From JBLNBN01 sp050260015 (GTDB lineage: Bacteria; Bacteroidota; Ignavibacteria; Kapaibacteriales; UBA2268): 64,000 nt of DNA. Shown here in pieces: positions 7,955 through 16,935 of the stretch. The first letter of the stretch is position 1. Each line of letters begins with the position of its first letter. The stretch spans positions 1 through 64,000 of the forward strand of contig JBLNBN010000034.1 of NCBI GenBank assembly GCA_050260015.1. Reading direction: 5' to 3'. A program made the position numbers and the translations under genes. Under the pieces are notes generated by a model, which saw nothing but the letters and a program-made list of their open reading frames with translations, did no database searches and had not been told where the DNA came from.

Positions 7955-9505
7955 ATGAATTTAGTCGAAAACGCATTAGCGCTGACAAGCCCAATAACTG
8001 TTATAACTGGTAAACATAAGAATGACTTAACGCGCGAAGACTTGTTGAAGGTAATCATCGAACGCAAGCTCGAGCGCATAACTTTTCATTATACGGCAGG
8101 CGACGGCAGAATCCGTGAATTACGTATTCCTATCACAAGCCGCAAGCAAGCTGAAGTAATACTCGCAGAAGGCGAGCGCGTCGACGGCTCTTCCCTATTT
8201 AAGGGCGTAGTCGATACGGGCAAGAGCGATCTTTACGTCGTGCCCGTTTATAAGACGGCTTTCCTCAACCCGTTCGATACGAGCTCGATCGACTTTATGT
8301 GCCGTTTCTTCGATAAAGAAGGCAACCCGGCTGATTTCGCTTCCGACAACATCCTGGCGAAAGCTTCCAATATGCTCCGCGAGCGCACGGGGCTTGAACT
8401 CCACGCTCTCGGCGAACTGGAATTTTACCTGATCGGCAAGCATCCGCAAACTTCTTACCCGCTTCCCAAGCAGCGCGGTTACCATAATACTGCGCCTTTC
8501 ATCAAGACGGGCGAAATACTCAACGACATGATCCGCCAGATCTCGCACATCACGGGCAACATAAAATATGCTCACTACGAGGTCGGTTCGATCCAATGCC
8601 TCGAGAGCGAGTTTGAAGAATTGAACGGCAAGACTGCCGAGCAAGTTGAGGTCGAGTTCCTCCCGACGCCAATCGAAGAGACTGGCGACATAATGACCCT
8701 CGCAAGCTGGATCGTTCGCAACGTAGCTTACCGCCACGGATTCGTCGCAACCTTCTACCCGAAGTTAGACATCGGCCACGCGGGCAGCGGTTTGCATTTC
8801 CATATGGCGTTAATGAAAGATGGCAAGAACATGATGAGCGAAGCGAACGGCGAGCTCAGCGAAAGCGCCAAAGCGCTTATCGGCGGACTCTGTCAATACG
8901 CCACTAGCTTAACCGCGTTCGGCAATATGGTCGCCGGCAGCTATCTCCGCCTCGTTCCGAACCAGGAAGCTCCTACGAAGGTATGCTGGAGCGAGCAAAA
9001 CCGTTCGGCAATGATCCGTGTGCCGCTTACCTGGAGCGGAGTAAATAATCTCGCTCAAAGAGTTAACCCGCAGCAAACCACTAAGCTGGAAAATATCCCA
9101 TCCCGCTCGACGGTTGAGATCCGCACGCCCGACGGCAGCGCAAACGCTCATTTATTACTTGCCGGGTTAGCTATGGCGGCCGAATGGGGATTGACCAACA
9201 AGGACAAATCTCTTCCTCTCGCCGAAGCAAGCCACGTCTGCGGCAATATTCACTCTTGCCCGGGCAGCGACGAGCTTCCGGAATTGGCGACAAGCTGCGT
9301 TGAATCGAGCGAAATACTTCTCAGCAACCGCGAGCTCTTCGAGCGCGACGGCATCTTCCCGCCGCAAGTTATAGCCAATACGGCTAACCACTTGCTCAAC
9401 GAGAACGATTTGAATCTTAATAAGCGGCTACTTGCGCTCCCGGAAGAAGAGAAAGTATACGAATCTCGCAGAATAATGCACAGGCAGATACATCTTCACA
9501 AATAA
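7955..9505 (+). CDS. Glutamine synthetase family protein
   Basis: 516 residues from the ATG at 7955 (the frame is open to a TTG at 7886, but the extension RRFFKNVIRKHYG lacks similarity I recognise). Glutamine synthetase landmarks are present: ELEFYLI, the Glu-rich VGSIQCLESEFEE region, GHAGSGLHFHMAL (ammonia/ATP site), NRSAMIRVP, and VEIRTPDGSANAHLLLAGLAMA. It would make glutamine from glutamate and ammonia with ATP. Near the C-terminus the segment KRLLALPEEEK aligns with the adenylylation loop (NLYxLPPEE), but the modified Tyr is Leu, so adenylyl control seems absent. Could be a GS-like ligase with another amine substrate. Monocistronic with a strong terminator. Confidence 0.85.
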   Translation: MNLVENALALTSPITVITGKHKNDLTREDLLKVIIERKLERITFHYTAGDGRIRELRIPITSRKQAEVILAEGERVDGSSLFKGVVDTGKSDLYVVPVYKTAFLNPFDTSSIDFMCRFFDKEGNPADFASDNILAKASNMLRERTGLELHALGELEFYLIGKHPQTSYPLPKQRGYHNTAPFIKTGEILNDMIRQISHITGNIKYAHYEVGSIQCLESEFEELNGKTAEQVEVEFLPTPIEETGDIMTLASWIVRNVAYRHGFVATFYPKLDIGHAGSGLHFHMALMKDGKNMMSEANGELSESAKALIGGLCQYATSLTAFGNMVAGSYLRLVPNQEAPTKVCWSEQNRSAMIRVPLTWSGVNNLAQRVNPQQTTKLENIPSRSTVEIRTPDGSANAHLLLAGLAMAAEWGLTNKDKSLPLAEASHVCGNIHSCPGSDELPELATSCVESSEILLSNRELFERDGIFPPQVIANTANHLLNENDLNLNKRLLALPEEEKVYESRRIMHRQIHLHK

Positions 9506-9528
9506 GATCAATACTGAATTGAAATAAG

Positions 9529-9560
9529 AAAGGCGGCTCCTTGCGGGGTCGCCTTTTTTT
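9529..9560. terminator. Bidirectional terminator between glnA-like gene and flagellar operon
   Basis: AAAGGCGGC / GGTCGCCTTTTTTT hairpin; the complementary strand also ends in a T-rich run, serving the flagellar operon ending at 9586. Confidence 0.85.
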
Positions 9561-9585
9561 ATGGAAGCTAGATCAATTAAGAAGT

Positions 9586-10914
9586 TTACCTCTTTAGCTG
9601 CGTAGTCTCGGCGAGCAATTGGTCGCTGACGGTAATCGTGCGGGCCGCAGCTTCGAACGCTCGCTGTGTGGAGATCATATCCGTGAATTGAATAGTCATG
9701 TCTACGTTCGACTGCTCGAGCGAGTTGCCCTGGACGCGGGTGGCGGTCAGCGCTTCGCCGACCCTGCCCACCACAGGCTCGCCGGAGTTCGGCGATTTAT
9801 CGAACATATTGCCGCCGCGACGGATAAGCCCGTCGTCGTTGGCGAATTTTGCAAGGGCGACCTGGCCGAGAAGCTCGTCGCGCCCGTTGGAGAACGAGCC
9901 CCAGATCTTGCCTTCGTCGTCGACGTTCAGCTCCACGAGCGAACCGGCGGCGGAGCCGTCCTGCGCGTATATCGTGGCGTTATTGCCCATGGCGAAGCTC
10001 GTTAGGCCGCCCATAACGTTATTGGCGTCGCCGAGCTTTATCGTTAAGTCCTTGGCGGGAGTCGAAACGTCGTCGAACAAGTGATTAGTCGAGCCAATCG
10101 CACTATTAAGGTCCGCGGCGGTAGCGGAGAGCGTAAGCGGCGTATTGAGCGTACCGTCGGCGTTAAACGTAACGGCGGCGCCGGAGAGCGTTAGGTCCGA
10201 GCCGTCGAGCGTTGCGGAGACGTCGAATTGATTCGCCGTGGCGGACTTGGCAAACGTAAGCTCGAGAGTATGCGCGCCGCCCGCGCTGTCGATTATATTA
10301 ATGCTCATTTTCCGTGAATCGCCAACTGCCATCGCAGAGTTTAAGTTGCCCTTCATACTTACGTTTTGCGTCTGGTACGGGGGAGAAATTATATCCTTGC
10401 TAATGCGCAAGTCGGAGTACCCGCCCTCCAGCACGTTAATGCCCTGGGTATCCTTGCGGATGTAGCCGCGATTGTCGACAGCTACGTTGTATCCCTGGAG
10501 AAGAGCGCCCGTGCCGCTATCAACGAGGAAGCCTTCGCTGTCGTGGTTGATGGCGCCTGCGCGGGAGTAGAGCTCCTGGCCGCGATCTTTATAAACAAAA
10601 TAGCCTTCGCCCTGCAGCGCAAGGTCGAGCGCGCGGTTCGTAGTTTCTATCGAACCCTGCGTCATGTCCTGCTGGATGGAGCCGAGCTTTACTCCTAAGC
10701 CGAATTGCAGCGGGTTGCGCCCGCCGATCCCGCTCTCGAGCGCCGGGCTTGAGCCCTGGCGATATACCTGGTTGAATTGTTCCTGGAAATTTGCCCGCTC
10801 GGACTTGTAGCCGAGCGTATTAGCGTTTGCCAAATTATTTGAGATAACGTCAAATCTTTGCTGGTGGGCGCGAAGCGAACTCGTGCCGATTGATAGCGAA
10901 CGACTTAATCCCAT
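9586..10914 (-). CDS. flgE: Flagellar hook protein FlgE
   Basis: 442 residues. N-terminal rod/hook signature SSLRAHQQRFDVISNNLANANTLGYKSERANF, a central hook insert around residues 185-330, and the C-terminal SLEQSNVDMTIQFTDMISTQRAFEAAARTI coiled segment typical of axial proteins. It polymerises outside the cell into the hook joining rod and filament. GGAGGG lies about 10 bases before the ATG. It is the last gene of the minus-strand operon, separated from the preceding gene by a GC-rich 135-base gap. Confidence 0.95.
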   Translation of the reverse strand: MGLSRSLSIGTSSLRAHQQRFDVISNNLANANTLGYKSERANFQEQFNQVYRQGSSPALESGIGGRNPLQFGLGVKLGSIQQDMTQGSIETTNRALDLALQGEGYFVYKDRGQELYSRAGAINHDSEGFLVDSGTGALLQGYNVAVDNRGYIRKDTQGINVLEGGYSDLRISKDIISPPYQTQNVSMKGNLNSAMAVGDSRKMSINIIDSAGGAHTLELTFAKSATANQFDVSATLDGSDLTLSGAAVTFNADGTLNTPLTLSATAADLNSAIGSTNHLFDDVSTPAKDLTIKLGDANNVMGGLTSFAMGNNATIYAQDGSAAGSLVELNVDDEGKIWGSFSNGRDELLGQVALAKFANDDGLIRRGGNMFDKSPNSGEPVVGRVGEALTATRVQGNSLEQSNVDMTIQFTDMISTQRAFEAAARTITVSDQLLAETTQLKR

Positions 10915-11049
10915 TATATTGAACCCTCCGTGGTTAGATTTTATTTGGCCGATCCGTCCGTCGTTCGGGATCCGCCCCGGGAGTCTCCTTGGTTTCCCGC
11001 GGTCCGACTCTCTTTTAATTCTTATTATATGTAAAGTAATTTGATAGCG
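10915..11049 (-). other. GC-rich structured leader before flgE
   Basis: Between the TIGR02530 gene and flgE the minus strand carries a stretch (about 10940-11020) able to form several G/C-rich stems, such as GGGA..UCCC around GGGAAACCAAGGAGACUCCC and GGGGCGGAUCCC. No match to a riboswitch class was recognised. Confidence 0.35.
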
Positions 11050-11436
11050 CTATGCGAACACGGCGGAATCGATGTTGGTAATAATATTGTCCTCCATTTT
11101 TTCGCGGCTCAGCATAGTAATAACCGTTTTATTTGGGATATTAACTATGAAAGCCTTATCGTCGAGCATAACGAGCGAATCGTTAAGGTTTTTCTGGCCG
11201 GCTCGCTCGACGGCCGATTGCAGTCTTTCGATATCGTTTTCGCTGAGGAGTATGTCTCTACTGGCCATTCTTGATTGCGCATGCGCGCTGAATTTAACCT
11301 TGGAGAGCTCCGAAGCGAAGATATCCTTGAACGATGGACCTTCCGCGGGTCTGGCGCCCCCGATATGGCGCGATTCAGGACTATCGGGGACGATTGGAAT
11401 AAATGGCGCGCGGACGCCGTTAATTTCCGGGAACAT
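11050..11436 (-). CDS. TIGR02530-type flagellar operon protein
   Basis: 128 residues, no signal peptide. The conserved core FSAHAQSRMASRDILLSENDIERLQSAVERAGQKN and the ending DKAFIVNIPNKTVITMLS fit the small flagellar operon protein family (TIGR02530) found between flgD and flgE in many flagellated bacteria. Its molecular role is not established; a hook-assembly accessory is the usual guess. Ten bases separate it from flgD upstream. Confidence 0.8.
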   Translation of the reverse strand: MFPEINGVRAPFIPIVPDSPESRHIGGARPAEGPSFKDIFASELSKVKFSAHAQSRMASRDILLSENDIERLQSAVERAGQKNLNDSLVMLDDKAFIVNIPNKTVITMLSREKMEDNIITNIDSAVFA

Positions 11437-11446
11437 TCGCGCTCCC

Positions 11447-12130
11447 CTACTGCGCCGCTATATCGGTTACGGAGCCTATAGGCGCTTCCGAGCCGTTAAT
11501 TACGAGCATCGTGCCTTCGCTCTTGAACCTGACGGCTTCGATCTTGCCGAAGATGAACGTGTCGGCCGTGTAACCGGAACCGGCTCCGTCGGCCATCTCC
11601 ACCTGGAAGTTGTACGAGCCGGCGGCAACGGTTGAGCCGTCAAGCCCGACGCCGTCCCACTTGAAGTAATGATCGCCGCGCGCGAGGTCCGCGCCGGAGA
11701 GCTCGACTACGTCGGCGAGCGCGCCGTTAGCGTCATAGATAGATATCCTGCCCTTGGCGGCCTGCGTGGGAAGCGTAAATCCCAGCTCGGTCGGGTTTTC
11801 GCCGTCGAATCCGATCGATTCGGAGCTAACTCGCGCCGTCTTGCCAAGCATGCCGGGAAGAGCTGAATTCGATACGGTTTGCGAAAGAGCTAAATTGGAT
11901 TTGCTCTGCTCCTCGAGAAGCGAGCGAATGTCGGAAAGTTGCTCGAGCTGAGAGAATTGCGCCAGCTGCGAAGCAAATTCCTGGTTGTCGTACGGTTTCA
12001 GCGGATTTTGACTGCGCAATTGAAGCGTTAAAAGCTTCAAAAATTCGTCGCGTCCCATCGAAGCGGGGTTTACTACCGATGTAAACGACGCGGCCGCCGT
12101 CGATGTTGCCTGTGAGATTCCTTCTGTCAT
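11447..12130 (-). CDS. flgD: Flagellar hook assembly (capping) protein FlgD
   Basis: 227 residues. The N-terminal block GRDEFLKLLTLQLRSQNPLKPYDNQEFASQLAQFSQLEQL is the FlgD signature; a FlgD Ig/Tudor-like region follows (GRISIYDANGALADVVELSGADLARGDHYFKWDGVGLDG). It caps the growing hook so that FlgE subunits polymerise. Lies 47 bases downstream of fliK. Confidence 0.95.
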   Translation of the reverse strand: MTEGISQATSTAAASFTSVVNPASMGRDEFLKLLTLQLRSQNPLKPYDNQEFASQLAQFSQLEQLSDIRSLLEEQSKSNLALSQTVSNSALPGMLGKTARVSSESIGFDGENPTELGFTLPTQAAKGRISIYDANGALADVVELSGADLARGDHYFKWDGVGLDGSTVAAGSYNFQVEMADGAGSGYTADTFIFGKIEAVRFKSEGTMLVINGSEAPIGSVTDIAAQ

Positions 12131-12177
12131 CCGTCAACCTCCTGTTGATGAATATTATACAATTAAAGCGCTTTATA

Positions 12178-13575
12178 TTAAACAAATTCTTCGATTATTT
12201 TCCCCTGCCTCGTCCTGAGCCCTGGCGCTCTTTGCTCTTCCGATTCTGGGTTTAGCGTAAACTCCCGGTTCGGGAACGACTTCGGGGAGTTTTGCCTGCG
12301 CTGCCTCTCGAAGCTTGCCGAACCTTCGTCCCGCCGCTCAAAGGCGCATTCGCTTTGAGTTAATTTCAGCCCCGCGTCGGCTAGCTTTTCCTTCAGAGAA
12401 GGCATATTCGCCTCGATCGCAGCCTGGGCTTCCTTCGTTTCGGCGGTAAATTTCGCCTTGACTTCGCCGCGAGATATTTCAATTTCAACAAATAACGTGC
12501 CGAGCGTTTCAGGCGTCAATTTGAAACTCATCGCCGACTTTGCGCCGTCGGCCTGGTTGGCTATTGCTCGCGGTAGCTCCGCGGCGAGTTCCTGCATCCT
12601 AAAAGCGCGTTCCTGCGGTAAGTTCATCTCCTCGTGCGATTTAAGCTTTATGGGGGCAGCGTTTTGGCGGGCTTTCGGGGCTTCGAGCGGGGTTATGATC
12701 TGCCTTTTTTCCGATGAATTTTTTTTTCGTCCTTCAGTATTATCCTCGCCTGAGAATTTTTCCGAATCCTTTTCTGTAGATTTATCTCTTTGTATGCGAA
12801 TATTAGCCGCAACCGCGGGGCGATTATTCTCATCGGCGCTCTTTACGTCTTCCGACGAACGTTTAATATTAGCCGTCGAGTTTCTCCCGCTCAATTTTTC
12901 AAGTTCTTTTACGGCGTTTTCCCCGTCCGAGGCTTCCGCCGTTTCCGCGTTTGAGCCGGGAATGACTTCCAACCCTTCTATCTTAACGTTTTCTTGGGAA
13001 GGATCGGACATGGCTTCGGGTTTTGGATTTTTGTCGTTCCAGGACAGGGAGTCTTTAATAGCGGACTTTTCGCCAATTGTTTGATAGTCCTCCATCACGA
13101 TTTTTCCCTGCTCAATAGCGTCCAATGCAGCGTCGTTTGTAGCCGCAAATTCTATAATAGGCCCGGTTGATTTATGTAAGGCCTCGCCCTTGATCGTCTC
13201 CACGGCGGCGGCTGGGCGCGAGCGAGAAATATCGAGATTTTTGAGATCTTTCATGTTCGGCGGGATGGGGAATTGTACATCTGCAGCCGGCGATCCCTTT
13301 AGCGCTTTTGGATCAACCGCATTTTCCCCGCTTTGGTCTCCGGCGGTATCGCTGTTTAAGTCGCTTAAAGCGGTATCTTGGCCGCCTTCCGCGGCGGTAT
13401 CGTTCAATTTTTTGGGGGTTTGATTCAGCGCGGCCAGGAGACTCGCCCCGAACCCGGTTCCTTCGGCGGCGGGCTGCGATTCGTCCTTTACGCTTTGCTT
13501 AGCGGTTTCTTTGGCTTCAGAAGCGCCCTTTGCGCCAATTTTCTGCTGCTTCGAAGTACATCCTTGTATTTTCAT
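12178..13575 (-). CDS. fliK: Flagellar hook-length control protein FliK
   Basis: 465 residues from the ATG at 13575; the frame is open upstream to a TTG at 13635, but GGAA precedes the ATG. Long low-complexity, charged N-terminal region rich in Ala/Glu/Lys/Ser, then the conserved C-terminal hook domain with SFKLTPETLGTLFVEIEISRGEVKAKFTAETKEAQ (about residues 360-430). FliK is secreted and measures hook length, switching the export gate to filament substrates. The divergent N-terminus is normal; identity rests on the C-terminal domain and its place next to flgD. Confidence 0.88.
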   Translation of the reverse strand: MKIQGCTSKQQKIGAKGASEAKETAKQSVKDESQPAAEGTGFGASLLAALNQTPKKLNDTAAEGGQDTALSDLNSDTAGDQSGENAVDPKALKGSPAADVQFPIPPNMKDLKNLDISRSRPAAAVETIKGEALHKSTGPIIEFAATNDAALDAIEQGKIVMEDYQTIGEKSAIKDSLSWNDKNPKPEAMSDPSQENVKIEGLEVIPGSNAETAEASDGENAVKELEKLSGRNSTANIKRSSEDVKSADENNRPAVAANIRIQRDKSTEKDSEKFSGEDNTEGRKKNSSEKRQIITPLEAPKARQNAAPIKLKSHEEMNLPQERAFRMQELAAELPRAIANQADGAKSAMSFKLTPETLGTLFVEIEISRGEVKAKFTAETKEAQAAIEANMPSLKEKLADAGLKLTQSECAFERRDEGSASFERQRRQNSPKSFPNREFTLNPESEEQRAPGLRTRQGKIIEEFV

Positions 13576-13648
13576 AGCTTTTCCGTCGTTATTAATGTTG
13601 TCCAGGTCAAAAGAGAGACTCCGCTCCCGCCGCAATCGCGGAATTGTA

Positions 13649-14359
13649 TTATCCGCCTACGAGTAGTATAGCCGCCGCCTTCTCGGGGTCCATAGCTTCC
13701 AGAGTTTTAGCGGCTTGCTTCGGCTTCATTAGCTTTATTATCTTCGCGGCTTCAAGGCTGCCTATCTTTTCCAGCGTCTTAGCTACCTGCGCCGGCGAAG
13801 CCAGGTCGTAGATCTTAGCGAACTTAGTAAAATTAGCGCGTTGTATGGAATCCGCTTTAGCGGCCTCTTTGGGGTCCGATCCATCCTTGCCCCTTGCCTG
13901 GCCGTTCTTCGGATTATTCTCCTTTGGCAACTTCGAAGCGATAAACTTTTTAAGCGAATCCTCGGCGCGAGAACGTTTTGCGTAGCCTTCGGCAATTAAT
14001 TTATGCATCGCTTCGATACTGTCGCGCATTCTCTTTAGCGCGCCCTGGCCGTAGTTGGCGGTGGCGCTCAGCTTATAGAGCGAATCCCAGAGGAGCTTTT
14101 CGCGCTTCATCGCGTCGGTGATCTTTCGATTGGCTTTCTCGCTTTCGCCCGTTAATCGTTCCATCTCGCGGAGCCGATCCTCGGAAATCAGGATCATTTT
14201 CTCCGGAGGCACGGGTGCGTTCTGCTTGTAGCCTTTGTTCATGGGTTCCAATCCTAACAGCTCGGGCTTAATTTTGTAAACGGCGATCGTCGAAGCGATT
14301 AGCGTCACGAAGAAGCCTGTGAAGATAAGGAATCCCCAGAGCAGCTGGCGTTGCGTCAT
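13649..14359 (-). CDS. MotE-like flagellar protein (MgtE-N-like helical domain)
   Basis: 236 residues: one N-terminal transmembrane helix (LLWGFLIFTGFFVTLIASTIAVY), a long coiled-coil (about residues 50-135), a Lys/Gly-rich linker, and a C-terminal MgtE-N-like helical repeat (ASPAQVAKTLEKIGSLEAAKIIKLMKPKQAAKTLEAMDPEKAAAIL). This is the architecture of MotE, which chaperones the stator protein MotC, and of YlxF next to fliJ/fliK in Bacillus. Its start overlaps the fliJ stop by four bases. No motA/motB gene is visible in this window. Confidence 0.78.
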   Translation of the reverse strand: MTQRQLLWGFLIFTGFFVTLIASTIAVYKIKPELLGLEPMNKGYKQNAPVPPEKMILISEDRLREMERLTGESEKANRKITDAMKREKLLWDSLYKLSATANYGQGALKRMRDSIEAMHKLIAEGYAKRSRAEDSLKKFIASKLPKENNPKNGQARGKDGSDPKEAAKADSIQRANFTKFAKIYDLASPAQVAKTLEKIGSLEAAKIIKLMKPKQAAKTLEAMDPEKAAAILLVGG

Positions 14360-14799
14360 AAGCGCTCCTTAGCGCGGGAAGCCCCGCCGCCGGCCACTTC
14401 GTCGAGGAAGATGGTTTCTTCGCGGTTGAGCTCGCGCCTGTGCTCGTCCAATTTCTTTTCCTTTAGCTTTTCGAGTATCTTTTCGTTTTTCATAGCTTCG
14501 GTAAGCTTTCCCCTGCGAACGCTTTCGATCTCCAGTATATGCTTTTTCTCTTTTTCCAATCTTTTGATTTCGGAAACAATAAATTCTTTGTGCTTTTGAA
14601 CGGCCTGCAATTCCGACGCCCGGACCGTTCCCTTTAATTGCCCGAGCAGCGAACGGTAATACTGGCTTTGCTCGTCAATGGCGCGCTCTTTTTCGGCGCG
14701 CATATTCACGGCCTGCGCGAGCGATTCCCTGGCCAGCCCGGCGTAGTAGCCGCGCAGCTTTAAGGTGGATTCGAGCCTGAATTTAAATTTCTTAGCCAT
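14356..14799 (-). CDS. fliJ: Flagellar export chaperone FliJ
   Basis: 147 residues, almost entirely coiled-coil (FKFRLESTLKLRGYYAGLARESLAQAVNMRAEKERAIDEQ and following heptads), highly charged, no membrane segment. Size and position right after fliI match FliJ, the soluble stalk-like component of the FliH-FliI-FliJ export ATPase complex. Overlaps the next gene by four bases, indicating translational coupling. Confidence 0.88.
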   Translation of the reverse strand: MAKKFKFRLESTLKLRGYYAGLARESLAQAVNMRAEKERAIDEQSQYYRSLLGQLKGTVRASELQAVQKHKEFIVSEIKRLEKEKKHILEIESVRRGKLTEAMKNEKILEKLKEKKLDEHRRELNREETIFLDEVAGGGASRAKERL

Positions 14800-14813
14800 A
14801 GATTTTACTTAAA

Positions 14814-16142
14814 TTATTTTTTCCCGCTCTCGGAAATTTGAATAAGCCGCCCGACCGTTTGGTCGTAAACTACGTTTTCGTTCACGCCCTGCGTCAGGAA
14901 TTCATTAATAACCGGGTTTAGCGCAATAGCGCGGTCCGTGGAGGGATTCGAGCCTGCCTGGTACGCTCCGACGCTGATCAGGTCCTCGGACGTGCGATAA
15001 ATAGCCATAGCCTGCTGTATCTTGCGCGAGGCGACGTTATGCTCTAGAGAAATTACGTCGCCCTTAACGCGGGAGACGCTCTCGAGAACGTCTATCGCGG
15101 GATAGTGACCAAGCGAAGCCAGTCGCCGGGAGAGCACGATGTGCCCGTCCAGGATGCCGCGCGCCGTGTCCGCTATAGGCTCGTTCATGTCGTCGCCCTC
15201 GACGAGGACGGTGTATAGTCCCGTGATTGTTCCTTTATCGGAGGCGCCGGCGCGCTCCATAGTCTTTTGCATGATGCTGAATACGCTCGGCGTATAGCCC
15301 TTCGTCGTCGGCGGCTCGCCGATGGTCAGTCCTACCTCGCGCTGCGCCATCGCGAGGCGCGTTACGGAGTCCATCATAAGCATTACGTCGAGCCCGCGGT
15401 CCCGGAAGTACTCGGCGATCGTAGTGGCCACGAGCGCGCTTTTAACCCGCATTAACGAGGGCGTATCGCTCGTAGCTACTATAACCACCGAGCGCGCCAA
15501 GCCTTCCGGTCCAAGATCCTTTTCAATAAATTCTTTAACTTCGCGGCCGCGCTCGCCGATTAGCGCGATTACGTTTATGTCCGCGCTCGTGTTTCGCGCA
15601 ATCATGCCGAGCAGGGTCGACTTACCGACGCCGGATCCGGCAAATATACCGACGCGCTGCCCTTTGCCAAGCGTCAGCATGCCGTCGATAGCGCGTATCC
15701 CCGTTGCGATCGGCTCTTCGATTCGTTTCCTGCTTAGGGGGTTAGGGGGCGGGGCGTATATGCTTCTGCGTTCTACGCAGCGCGGTTCGGGGCCGCCGTC
15801 GATCGGCGCGCCGATGCCGTCGAGCGCCCTTCCGAGCATTTCCTCGCCGACGCCTATGCTGAGCGTTTCCCCGGTGGCGATGATTTCCATCCCCGGGGAG
15901 ATGTTCGTAAGCTCGCCGAGCACCATGGAGAGTATCCTGCCGCGATCCTTAAACCCGACTATCTCGGAGCGTGAAATTACTTTCCCGCTCCTGTCGCGGA
16001 GCTCGCAGACCTCGCCGATTGCCGCCTTGGGCCCTTCGCTTTCCAAAGCGAGTCCCACGACGCGGCTTACCCTGCCGCGCTTAACGAGGCTGTCGGTCGA
16101 GCCGGCTACGCGTTCGAATATTTCGGAAAAGTTTGGATACAC
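14814..16142 (-). CDS. fliI: Flagellar export ATPase FliI
   Basis: 442 residues starting at a GTG (16142), two bases after the fliH stop. Walker A GIFAGSGVGKSTLLG, LIGERGREVKEFIEKDLGPEGLARSVVIVATSD, Walker B VMLMMDSVTRLAMAQREVGL, and the ATPase-family KGYTPSVFSIMQKTMERAGASDKGTITGLYTVLVEGDDMNEPIAD all fit FliI rather than an F1 subunit. It hydrolyses ATP at the cytoplasmic face of the flagellar type III export gate to help unfold and dock substrates. Confidence 0.97.
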   Translation of the reverse strand: MYPNFSEIFERVAGSTDSLVKRGRVSRVVGLALESEGPKAAIGEVCELRDRSGKVISRSEIVGFKDRGRILSMVLGELTNISPGMEIIATGETLSIGVGEEMLGRALDGIGAPIDGGPEPRCVERRSIYAPPPNPLSRKRIEEPIATGIRAIDGMLTLGKGQRVGIFAGSGVGKSTLLGMIARNTSADINVIALIGERGREVKEFIEKDLGPEGLARSVVIVATSDTPSLMRVKSALVATTIAEYFRDRGLDVMLMMDSVTRLAMAQREVGLTIGEPPTTKGYTPSVFSIMQKTMERAGASDKGTITGLYTVLVEGDDMNEPIADTARGILDGHIVLSRRLASLGHYPAIDVLESVSRVKGDVISLEHNVASRKIQQAMAIYRTSEDLISVGAYQAGSNPSTDRAIALNPVINEFLTQGVNENVVYDQTVGRLIQISESGKK

Positions 16143-16144
16143 GC

Positions 16145-16927
16145 CTATTTCTCCATTTCTTTTTTCATAGCCAGCGCGAGCTTAGACAGTTGGTAATCCA
16201 ATCGCGCGTCGATTGCGCCTGCCGCCGTGATAACGACGCAGCCGCCCGGCAGAATAGAATCGTCGCCCGCGACCACGACGCGCTCTATTCGCGAGGAATC
16301 GCTCGTCAACGCGGACTTAGAATTTGTTAAAATCTCCACGTCGTCCGGGTGCGCGCAAATACGAATGATCTCGTCCTCGTCGGCGGCCTCGATAGCGCGA
16401 CGGGCCTGCTCGAGAACGACGCGGGAGCTTTCCGAGGCTTCCGCGCGCAGGATATAAAGCGCGGTCTTCATCGCCAGGTCAATTACCGTATCGGACAGTC
16501 GCGAGACGCTTTCGTAATAATTCGATTTGAGTTCCTCCGCCACCTGGTCTATGCGGCGAACCCATTCCTGGTGCGCCTCCAATTCCGAGGCCATAACCGA
16601 TTGCGTGGCGTGCTGTCCGTCTCGGAAGCCCTCGTCGTAAGCCTTCTGCACCGTTTCCCGGACTTCTTCCAGGGCTAACGCGTCCCGCTCGACGTTTCTC
16701 AATGAAATTTCGATAGGCTGGTTCGAATCCGAGATTGTAAATATCTCCGTAAATACGGATTTTACAGGTTTCGGCGGCTCCTCCCGCCCCTCTTCGTCGA
16801 GCGAAACCTGGCGGGGGGCAAAGTCCGTAAGCGAGAGCCTTCTCCATTCCTCGTCGATCGCGGCCTGCGAGACGAGTATCTTCACTTTCTTTTTGCGACG
16901 CTGCGCCTTGATAACGACTGTGCCCAT
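16145..16927 (-). CDS. fliH: Flagellar assembly protein FliH
   Basis: 260 residues. The central stretch DEGFRDGQHATQSVMASELEAHQEWVRRIDQVAEEL and C-terminal SDTVIDLAMKTALYILRAEA, VLEQARRAIEAADEDEIIRICAHPDDVEIL, and GGCVVITAAGAIDARLDYQLSKLALAM match the FliH/YscL E-subunit-like domain. It binds FliI and regulates its ATPase. The N-terminal 100 residues are divergent, as usual. Nine bases follow the fliG stop. Confidence 0.92.
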   Translation of the reverse strand: MGTVVIKAQRRKKKVKILVSQAAIDEEWRRLSLTDFAPRQVSLDEEGREEPPKPVKSVFTEIFTISDSNQPIEISLRNVERDALALEEVRETVQKAYDEGFRDGQHATQSVMASELEAHQEWVRRIDQVAEELKSNYYESVSRLSDTVIDLAMKTALYILRAEASESSRVVLEQARRAIEAADEDEIIRICAHPDDVEILTNSKSALTSDSSRIERVVVAGDDSILPGGCVVITAAGAIDARLDYQLSKLALAMKKEMEK

Positions 16928-16935
16928 AATAAGCC

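Noticed and set aside
16700..16745. tRNA-like GGTTCGAATCC word
   Set aside because: It falls inside fliH coding sequence with no acceptor stem or cloverleaf around it.
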